A stretch of 64,000 nt of DNA from Deinandra increscens subsp. villosa. Its lineage: Eukaryota; Streptophyta; Magnoliopsida; Asterales; Asteraceae. Under the pieces are notes generated by a model. It saw only the letters and a program-made list of their open reading frames with translations, did no database searches and was not told where the DNA came from. Position 1 is the first letter of the stretch. Each line of letters starts with the position of its first letter. This document shows positions 56,308 through 64,000 of this stretch, piece after piece. Location: assembly GCA_039602395.1 (NCBI GenBank), contig JBCNJP010000275.1, forward strand, positions 1-64,000. The letters are read 5' to 3'. Position numbers and translations under genes: made by a program.

Positions 56308-57920
56308 TGTGCTCGGAACGACTCTAAAAACACTAATAAAATAGACCTAAACCTAGACCTAAGACACACCTAAATTTTACCGAAAATAACCTAAACCGAA
56401 CCGAACCCTAAGGCAGTGTACCTGTCGGATTATAGTAAAGCTGAGGTAAGACCGGAATATCGAATCCAAAGACACTCTAAAGACAAAGACTTAACCTAGG
56501 ACCTATGAAATGGAAATACTGAGTAATTTTGGTTTTTGATTTGATTTGGGATTAACTGAAGTTAACTAATTCAACTAACAACCGGACAACCACAAGAAAC
56601 CTTTGGGAAAATTCAAATGGGGAAGAGATATACCACCTAGACCTAGACTCGCAATTGACACTTAACTTTACCTCGGCTCTGACTAATCTGATGGTCGCTA
56701 GTTCACCTTTTAAGTCCTTCCTAGACAACGATTCTAATGCTCGAACAAGGGTTCACCTTTTAAGTCCTTCCCACTTCACTTACCCTAGCCACCCTCGGAT
56801 ATACCTAAGGCACACCTAGACTAACCGGAGCTACCAATGATTACCATGAATGACACGAACTAGCAAGCTAGACAAAACCCTAGGACACTTCCTTTTGAGA
56901 CAATGCAACCCTAGAACTTTAACCAACCCAACTACCCGTTGAACCTGTACCTTTTAAGTCTTTAGTTCAGCAGCACATTATAACCAAATTATCAATTAAA
57001 TATTAATGCAATAGTCAAGGAAACCCTAACTACACTTTAGCAATCAACCTTAAAGTCAACTACTTTAGTTAATCTACCTAAACCGAAAGACATTCGCGGG
57101 TAAATCAAGCATTAACAATCAACTAATGAACTGATCATAACACACATATACATCAACCATGGCAATATATGGAATTTAATAGAATCGCAACATCAATCAA
57201 TAAGTCAAAACCGAGAATAAAGTCAAATATTCAACTACTCATCACAATGGTCTAAGTGGCATAATTAGTTTAGCCTACAATCATGGTTTGAATGATAAAC
57301 ATAACAAAGTCTGGAACTTGATTCAAAAACATGATAGCAATTATTGAAAAACAAAGTAAACGGAAGAACCCGATAGCGAATTCCAATGTAAACTTGATCT
57401 CTCAATGTTCCCTCGTGATCCCAGCTCTCTTCTGCTCTGAAAATCGCCTCTGGTCGCTCCTGAAATCGTCTGGAAGTCGAAGAATGCGAATTGAAACCCT
57501 AAAAGACGAATTTATATCGAATTACTTCTTTTGCGGGTTTTGAGGCTGTAGGCGTATCGCCTACAGACCTACCTCCTCCAGGCGATACGCCTGGAGCTCA
57601 TTACACGACAATTTAGTCGGTCTTCACCGACTTTGACTTTCTTTGACCAACCACTCCGCGCGTATCGCTTGGACACAACCCAGTCCCAGGCGATACGCCT
57701 GGGACGTCTTGTTCAGCACTTGTCCTTTATTTCTCCAATTCTTTCCAACCATCCTCTCAAAGCCTCGGGACTTAATTAAAACTGCAACACTTACATAAAA
57801 AATATAAAAAGGAACCAAATACTCAAACTTAACTAAAAACATGTAAAACAAATAGAAACCGACTCAAATTGACTCAACTATATAAAGAAAAGACCTCGGA
57901 AATGAGATGTGTTTGCAACA
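56308..57920 (-). repeat. Athila-2 3' LTR (1613 bp)
   Basis: The plus-strand ends are TGTGCTCGG and TTTGCAACA, followed at 57921 by a plus-strand complement of the purine tract GTGTGGGGATGTTTGATG. It contains hairpin motifs at 57546-57705 and a TATA-like TCGATATAAA (minus) at 57511-57520. It is otherwise non-coding. Confidence 0.9.
57546..57705 (-). promoter_or_regulatory. GC-rich hairpin motifs upstream of TATA (Athila-2 LTR)
   Basis: CTGTAGGCG-TAT-CGCCTACAG (57546-57566), CTCCAGGCG-ATA-CGCCTGGAG (57576-57596) and GTCCCAGGCG-ATA-CGCCTGGGAC (57683-57705) are perfect 9-10 bp stems with three-base loops. An incomplete unit lies near 57660. In element sense they lie just upstream of the TATA-like motif. 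Confidence 0.75.
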
Positions 57921-58344
57921 CATCAAACATCCCCACACTGACTCTTTTTTCGTCCTCGAAAAATACTGCAATGGAATCACAACCAAGAAATTGACTTCTA
58001 AAACATTTCACAATAAGACTTCAACAGCCACCAAACAATTCCACATTCCATAACGTATTCACATCCTAACTACAATTGTCGATATTTCGATCCGACTAAA
58101 CCCAACCACCGACCTTTTCTTTCGCCCCCATGTGTTTATGAATTTACCAGATATAAATTCAGTTGCCTATGGATCCCACTAAAGAAAGCTCTAGTTCAAC
58201 CTATTACCGAATCATATTCAGTCAAAGCAAAGAGTAAAATTGATTTAAATTTATATATATCCGACCCCCCTTAAACCAGATACTAGGATGTCCAAAGAAT
58301 AACTGTTTATTTATATGCAATTATTGAGCATTTATTCTCTAAAC

Positions 58345-58435
58345 TATCATTTTTTTTCATTCTTTTTTTATTCTTTTTCTCTCTTTTTTTTTCATCTTTT
58401 TCTTTTTTTTTTATTTTTTATTTTTTATTTATATA
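58345..58435 (+). repeat. Poly-pyrimidine (T-rich) tract
   Basis: Runs of T interrupted by single C or A over about 90 bases. On the element strand this is A/G-rich. Confidence 0.85.
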
Positions 58436-59266
58436 GTTGGTTACTTTTACCTAAAATTACCAACGGACATCACCAGAGGTATTCTTTCACAAGGTCTTAC
58501 CCCCGAAATCATACATGAGTATTTTGCCCGCGAGATCCGAAACATCATCAGAGGTACTTACCACGGGATACTATCCTTAGTTTGTACATGAGTATTTTGC
58601 CTCTTCACTCAAATTCATTAGCCAAATTATTAACTCCATGCTCATTGAAATTCTAAGGACATAGGAGTATCTAGCCTAAAGGGGTCTCTTTCTTCCTAAT
58701 CATCAGATTCAGTATCCCTATCACTCCTAAAATGGGAACCCACTAACAACTGATTAGCATATTTATACAACAATAAACACACAGGCTATTTAAGCTACTC
58801 CTAGGTCAGCTGGGCCTACCGACACATCATAGACTAGTACTGTTTTCCATTCAACCATACTTATCACAATGCCCAAATTATTATTAATTAAACATTTAAG
58901 CACAAGATAGACATCAATCCCTGGTTTTACTATCATTTTCCATTAACTGCAGCCAGAATCTTGGACATTTTTGACAATTTTTCAAGTTTTTTTTTTTCAA
59001 TTTTTTCCTGAATTAAAACTACTAAAAATTAAAAGACTCAAGACTATATACGAAAGTATCCCATCCCCACACTTGAATCACACATTGCCCTCAATGTGGA
59101 ATTGAACAAAAATAAAGCAGAAGTAAAATAAATAAAATAAAACAAGTAGAAACGTGTTCACCTGAAACTCCAGAGACTCAGCACATCAGCCGCAGCGAAC
59201 CACCACCAAGACGGTAAACAGAAATAATAAAAATTAAAAATTTGAAAAATTTCTGACTTACCTCCC

Positions 59267-59393
59267 CTAGGCGTATCGCCTACAACCTTGCATTTCCCAG
59301 GCGATACGCCTAGGACTTCAACCATCTGCCCGAAGGAGACTTCCTAGCGTATCGCCTATAACCTACCAACCTCCAGGCGATACGCTTGGAACG
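59267..59393. repeat. Second AGGCGATACGCCT-type motif cluster
   Basis: Units TAGGCGTATCGCCTA, AGGCGATACGCCT, AGCGTATCGCCTA and AGGCGATACGCTT follow each other in the same alternating order as the cluster in the LTR. This suggests common origin by duplication. Confidence 0.7.
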
Positions 59394-59650
59394 TGATTTC
59401 CAGAGAATTTTTGGAATTTGACCCCAAAAATTTTCTATCTCTTTTATGCTCCAGCAGCTCCCTTGTCAAAAACTCAGTCCAGAACTGCAGTTTTAGACCT
59501 GCACATCTCATACTCCCCATAGCTCGAATCTCCAAAATAACCTGCAAACACAAAAACACAAAAACCAAAAGACGCAAATGCACGAAAAACGAAAACTTGC
59601 AGAAATGTAAAACACATCTACACAAATATACAAACCGGGCATTACACCAA

Positions 59651-61515
59651 TTAGCACAAAACTGAACCAAAACCTCCCAAACCATCCGGAGGCTTCGATT
59701 TCACATCCCTCAACACCAAGCTACCAATTTGCTCCCGGTTTCTAACCAACCAACCATCTAACAACCTACTACCCCATAAAGCACTAAACTTTTCTGCTCT
59801 CAACAACCTCTTAACCTTCCAATGCTTATACCTACCCGGAAGAAATTGACATTTACCAAGAAAACTCATTTCCGGGTCATGGGTAGCAACAATCACATCT
59901 AACCTCCCCACACTTGGACTAAGCACAATCCTATCATCCACAATACCTAAATCCTCAAGTGTGGGGGTCCTTTCTACCTTATCAACTACCAAGTCACTCT
60001 CTACACTCACCAACTTCTCGGGTTCTCCTAACGGGTCAAAATTCACATTCGTAGTAATCAAATCTTCTAACCCTCCTAAGTCTTCCCCACACTTATCCAC
60101 TATCACCACTTCATCCTCAACTACCTCACCTACCTTCTCAACCACCTCACCGGGTTTCACTAACGGGTCGAAAATATCAGTTAAATCAATTACTTCAACT
60201 AACCCCCCGGTGTTCTCCCCACACTCATCCTCTACAATCTCTTCATCCTCTAGCCTATTTCCTACAACCACCAAATCTATAAAAGACATGAAAGTACCTA
60301 TCAAGCACACAGATTCGGGGCCCTTATCCTCTTTTCTACCCACCTTAAACATCACACTCTCATTCTCAACCCTCAGAGTTATGGTACCCTCAAAAACATC
60401 CACTAAAGCACGGGCAGTCCTAAGAAAAGGCCTACCTAAAATCAGAGGGCAACTAGCATCGTATGCACAGTCAACTACCACAAAGTCTATAGGGAACAAA
60501 AATTTATCAATTTGAACAAGAACATTTTCCACTATTCCCTTGGGTCTAACAACCGACCTATCAGCTAACGATATAGTCATCCTAGTCGGCTCCAATTCTC
60601 CTAAACCTAGATGCATGAAAACAGAATAGGGCATAACATTAATACTAGCACCTAAATCCGCTAAAGCACAAGTAACAGATGAATCACCAAAAGAACACGG
60701 AATTGTAAAGGTGCCAGGATCAGTTAATTTCTCAGGTAACCTATTCTGGACAACAGCAGAGCAATTAGCATCAAGGGTAACATCAGAAAAGTTCTCAAGC
60801 TTCTTCTTATTAGTTAACATATCTTTCAAAAACTTAGCATACTTAGGCATTTGTTTAATAACATCAGTAAAAGGTAAAGTAACCCTAAGTTGCTTAAGAA
60901 GCTCTAAAAACTGATTGTATTCACGTGCATTCTTCTGCTGAACCAACCTCTCAGGATAAGGAACTTGCTTCAGATCATCGGCTGTGATTGGTCTCGGCGC
61001 GAACCTCACTCTCTTCTTCTCTTTAACAGCCTCCCACTTTAGCGGCTTCTCTCTCACTCCCTCAGCCTCGACGTTTGGTGCGGTAATTGCTGGCGTTACG
61101 CTCTCGTGCACCCTCCCGCCAGGCGTCTCCAACTCGATCTCCTCATCAACCGGCTCTTCATCAACAAACGCCGGCGATGGACTCTCCAGAACTCGACCAC
61201 TCCGTGTGGTAACAGAATTAACCGACGCATTGGGGTTTTTATAGGTGCTACCGGAAAAATGACCCCCTCGGTTGTTGAGCTCCTTTAACTGCTTTGCAAT
61301 ATCTCCCACCGACCGCTGCAAATCTAAGAACGAGGCCTGTTGATTTCTCAGTAATGTGTCATGCTCCGCCAGCTTCTTTTGTGTGGCCTCGTCTCTAGCG
61401 TTCATCTGCTGCAGGATCTGCGTTTGATTCATCACCAACTCCGTAATCTCCTTCATCGTCGGGCCTGCATCTCCTCCACCATTCTGATTATACCTTTGGT
61501 TGAAAACCAGGTGGA
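59651..61515 (-). CDS. Athila-2 protease with unrecognised acidic C-terminal region
   Basis: The open frame (61666 down to 59651, 671 codons) is meaningful from about residue 55. A coiled-coil-prone segment (QTQILQQMNARDEATQKKLA) is followed by a basic linker. The Athila-type retropepsin has CALADLGASINVMPYSVF (residues 334-350) and LILGRPFLRTARALVDV (408-424). After residue 465 come about 200 mostly acidic residues with two related units (ECGENTGGLVEVIDL and KCGEDLGGLEDLITT, each followed by FDPL) and a basic end (WKVKRLLRAEKF). I do not recognise this C-terminus. The frame stops where RT should follow. Confidence 0.8.
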
Positions 61516-62684
61516 TTTCCTCCCTCTCGCCATCCTGAATTTTGGCCACTCCTCCACCCAGACTGGAACGAATTACCGAACTGGTTTCGGTTTCCAATAT
61601 AATCCACTTGCTCAGCGGGAGCAAGCGGGTAGTCTCGGGTGTCGTGAGCGCCTCTGCACAGCTCACATTTGGCTTTGATATGGAGTTTGATTTCCTCTAA
61701 GGTCTTATAAATGTTTTCTAACTCCCTAGGTGGTATGGTCTCTGAGCCAATGTGATGGACACCCCGGGTGGTAGTAGAATGAACAAGGGATCGAGTCGGG
61801 GCCAAGGTGGCTCTTCGATCTCCGGGGGTCTGCTGTTCAGCGAGTGCGAAGCTCTCAAACAGTTGTTTGCATTCCTCGACCGTGAGCTTCTCCATCATGT
61901 GTCCTCCAGCAGAAATGTTAAACTCTTTTTGAACCGAATAAGGAAGTCCATTATAGAACTTCTCGATGATAGCCCATTCCGTCAACCCGTGTTGCGGACA
62001 TCTGCTCAGAAGAGTATTGAAATGCTCATATGCAACAGAATAAGGCTCGTCGGGATCCATGCGAAATGAGTGGATTTCCTCCCGAGTACGCGCAGCCTTA
62101 GCTGGAGGATGGTACTTTTTCAGGAATTTGGCGGTGAGATCGTCCCAGGTGGCGATCGAATTAGGCGGAAGCGTCTCAAGCCACTCGGCGGCTCGAGACG
62201 TAAGGGAGAATGGAAAAAGACGCAAATAAATGGTGTCGTTCGCGACTCCGGTGAGTCCGAACGTGTTGCAGATACGCGTGAACCTGGAGATATGCATCGG
62301 TGCATCTTCGTCCTCACGTCCATGAAACTGGATCGAATGCGTCAACGCGTTGATGACGTGGGACGGAACTTGCCAATATGCGGTGTTGGCAATCGCAGGC
62401 TGTGCAATAGCAAACCGGGCCTCGGTGACTCCGGCGCTAGCCTGCTCGTGGACGGTGCGACGGGCCGCCATGGGTGAAAGATCGGGGAATGGAATGGGTT
62501 TGGTGTCGCGTGTGGTTTGTGTGGATGAAGATGGTTTGGAATGGGCGGTGGAAATGATGAATGCCTCTAGCTCGGTGCGTAGAAGGCGGAACCGCTCACG
62601 AATGTCCGCGTCGGGATCAGATAAAGGTGTAAGCTCAGGAGGACCTCGCGAACGGGTGTGTGGCATATAACGGGAATGACTCAA
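61488..62684 (-). CDS. Athila-2 gag
   Basis: The 398-residue frame opens MSHSRYMPHTRSRGPPELTP. It contains the capsid region (SIQFHGREDEDAPMHISRFT, RAAEWLETLPPNSIATWDDL, FLKKYHPPAKAARTREEIHS, LLSRCPQHGLTEWAIIEKFY) of Athila/Tat gag. A degenerate knuckle, CELCRGAHDTRDYP, lacks the last Cys (Tyr instead). It ends at a one-base frame change near 61500, after which the protease ORF continues. The first ATG was chosen; the second Met (residue 7) is also possible. Confidence 0.85.
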   Translation of the reverse strand: MSHSRYMPHTRSRGPPELTPLSDPDADIRERFRLLRTELEAFIISTAHSKPSSSTQTTRDTKPIPFPDLSPMAARRTVHEQASAGVTEARFAIAQPAIANTAYWQVPSHVINALTHSIQFHGREDEDAPMHISRFTRICNTFGLTGVANDTIYLRLFPFSLTSRAAEWLETLPPNSIATWDDLTAKFLKKYHPPAKAARTREEIHSFRMDPDEPYSVAYEHFNTLLSRCPQHGLTEWAIIEKFYNGLPYSVQKEFNISAGGHMMEKLTVEECKQLFESFALAEQQTPGDRRATLAPTRSLVHSTTTRGVHHIGSETIPPRELENIYKTLEEIKLHIKAKCELCRGAHDTRDYPLAPAEQVDYIGNRNQFGNSFQSGWRSGQNSGWREGGNPPGFQPKV

Positions 62685-62848
62685 GAAAAATCAAACGAAA
62701 ATTAAAACCTAAAAATTCTAGACTCGAAATCAGAAAATCCTAAGACTCTAGACACGGAAAGACCAAAAAGACTCAAAATTTCCTCACGACGACCAGAGTT
62801 AATCTTGCCAATTACCAAGTGTCCCCGGCAACGGCGCCAAAAACTTGA
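62685..62848 (-). other. Athila-2 leader and Asp-tRNA primer site
   Basis: The plus strand reads TCCCCGGCAACGGCGCCA at 62822-62839, identical to the 3' end of aspartate tRNA (with its CCA end overlapping), the classic Athila primer site. The leader is only about 140 bases. Confidence 0.9.
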
Positions 62849-63701
62849 TGTGCTCGGAACGACTCTAAAAACACTAATAAAATAGACCTAAACCTAGACC
62901 TAAGACACACCTAAATTTTACCGAAAATAACCTAAACCGAACCGAACCCTAAGGCAGTGTACCTGTCGGATTATAGTAAAGCTGAGGTAAGACCGGAATA
63001 TCGAATCCAAAGACACTCTAAAGACAAAGACTTAACCTAGGACCTATGAAATGGAAATACTGAGTAATTTTGGTTTTTGATTTGATTTGGGATTAACTGA
63101 AGTTAACTAATTCAACTAACAACCGGACAACCACAAGAAACCTTTGGGAAAATTCAAATGGGGAAGAGATATACCACCTAGACCTAGACTCGCAATTGAC
63201 ACTTAACTTTACCTCGGCTCTGACTAATCTGATGGTCGCTAGTTCACCTTTTAAGTCCTTCCTAGACAACGATTCTAATGCTCGAACAAGGGTTCACCTT
63301 TTAAGTCCTTCCCACTTCACTTACCCTAGCCACCCTCGGATATACCTAAGGCACACCTAGACTAACCGGAGCTACCAATGATTACCATGAATGACACGAA
63401 CTAGCAAGCTAGACAAAACCCTAGGACACTTCCTTTTGAGACAATGCAACCCTAGAACTTTAACCAACCCAACTACCCGTTGAACCTGTACCTTTTAAGT
63501 CTTTAGTTCAGCAGCACATTATAACCAAATTATCAATTAAATATTAATGCAATAGTCAAGGAAACCCTAACTACACTTTAGCAATCAACCTTAAAGTCAA
63601 CTACTTTAGTTAATCTACCTAAACCGAAAGACATTCGCGGGTAAATCAAGCATTAACAATCAACTAATGAACTGATCATAACACACATATACATCAACCA
63701 T
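62849..63701 (-). repeat. Athila-2 5' LTR, part (interrupted at 63702)
   Basis: It matches 56308-57160 base for base as far as I compared. At the same offset (852) where the 3' LTR continues GGCAATAT, this copy switches to TGTTGATACC. ACCAT (63697-63701) would be the target duplication of the new insert. Confidence 0.92.
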
Positions 63702-64000
63702 TGTTGATACCTGAAATGTGCGTCGTGTGAAGTATCGAATGAAGACCAAGTTCAAGCCAATATAGGGTTGGCCGAACTAGGTCCGAACCTGAAGTTCGGA
63801 CCGGCCGAACCTGGGGTTCGGTGGGAGTTCGGCCGATCGGGTATATATAGTAGTTTGGTCTTTGTGTTAGTTAGTTCTGAGCGTGTGAGCAAATCTTAAG
63901 AGTGTGTGTTTCTGAGTGTGTTTCTCTGTGTCAATTCTCTGTGATTTACTGATTGTAATTGTTCTCGTTTGATCAATAAAACAATTGGTTATTTACGTTT
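63702..64000 (+). mobile_element. SIRE-like copia LTR, start only
   Basis: TGTTGATACCTGAAATG begins inside the Athila-2 LTR. A CCGAAC/GTTCGG cluster (63772-63833) is followed by a TATA box TATATATAG (63842-63850) and an AATAAAACA polyadenylation-type signal near 63976. The opening resembles the minus-strand LTR ending at 55037. The rest lies outside the window. Confidence 0.8.
63772..63833 (+). promoter_or_regulatory. CCGAAC / GTTCGG inverted motif cluster before TATA
   Basis: Three CCGAAC and three GTTCGG units lie within about 65 bases and end roughly 10 bases before the TATA box. The related LTR at 54888-54973 shows the same order: motifs, then TATA. Confidence 0.7.

Larger units (their letters stand above)
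57921..59650 (-). other. Athila-2 3' untranslated region
   Basis: No pol motif in any frame. It has a long T-rich tract on the plus strand (58345-58435) and a second near 58987. A second cluster of the AGGCGATACGCCT motif lies at 59267-59393. The CCCCACACTTGAATCACACA string at about 59065 is, in my memory, usual for such elements. Confidence 0.7.
56308..63701 (-). mobile_element. Athila-like element with gag and protease but no RT or integrase (Athila-2)
   Basis: On the minus strand the order is 5' LTR (from 63701 down to 62849, interrupted at 63702), primer site (62822-62839), gag, protease plus C-terminal region (to 59651), a 1.7 kb untranslated part and the 3' LTR (56308-57920). The shared 853 bases of the two LTRs look almost identical by eye, so insertion is recent. 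The 5-base flank on the left is GCTGA, and the right flank lies beyond the window. The polymerase and integrase region is entirely absent. Confidence 0.88.

Noticed and set aside
59961..61288. Plus-strand Ser/Thr-rich ORFs opposite Athila-2 protease
   Set aside because: They are antisense shadows of a well-supported minus-strand gene.

Overview
This 64 kb window is plant heterochromatin made almost entirely of nested, mostly dead LTR retrotransposons. I found no host gene. Long Ty3/gypsy LTRs with TGTGACA/TGTCACA ends, chromodomain (Tekay-like) elements, Athila and Tat elements and Ty1/copia elements with TGGTATCAGAGCC primer sites point to a dicot, my impression being an Asteraceae species. 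The species cannot be proven from the sequence. Two 500-base N gaps (24001-24500 and 41318-41817) interrupt the assembly.

Layout. 1-6795: a Tat-type gypsy relic (RT, two RNase H regions, integrase) split by a solo LTR at 605-4017 with a TTACA target duplication. 6796-23250: a copia element (copia-A) whose 5' LTR was split by a full chromovirus (Tekay-A, 7532-18189, target duplication GCATC). 23251-24000: a long inverted-repeat (foldback) element running into gap 1. 24501-37373: a minus-strand chromovirus tandem array, internal-LTR-internal-LTR, sharing a central LTR. It sits in a minus-strand Athila fragment (37374-39938), which itself sits in a Tat reverse transcriptase fragment. 40104-41317: a Tat LTR, primer site and gag start running into gap 2. 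42017-54732: a minus-strand gypsy LTR holding a Mutator-type element (42451-43345, 9-bp duplication) and a gag-only copia element (copia-B, 43954-54286), which in turn holds a solo Tekay-A-family LTR (49836-52394, duplication TAAGT). 54733-56307: SIRE-like copia pieces. 56308-63701: a minus-strand Athila-like element coding gag and protease plus an unrecognised acidic C-terminal region, with no RT or integrase. Its outer LTR is cut at 63702 by a SIRE-like LTR that leaves the window.

How the pieces relate. Insertion order can be read from target duplications: oldest are the Tat hosts, then copia-A, then Tekay-A; on the right, the gypsy LTR, then the Mutator-type element and copia-B, then the solo LTR. 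Many nonsense codons in the old layers look like C-to-T changes (CAG to TAG, CAA to TAA), as expected for methylated repeats. The young layers (Tekay-A, chromovirus array, Athila-2) are nearly intact.

The most interesting signals are regulatory or structural. Three unrelated LTR families each carry their own cluster of short, CG-containing inverted motifs directly upstream of a TATA box. Tekay-A gag contains an 82-base AT-rich GT...AG insert that behaves like an intron. Two copia elements share a triplet of stem-loop-like repeats at fixed spacing in the leader.
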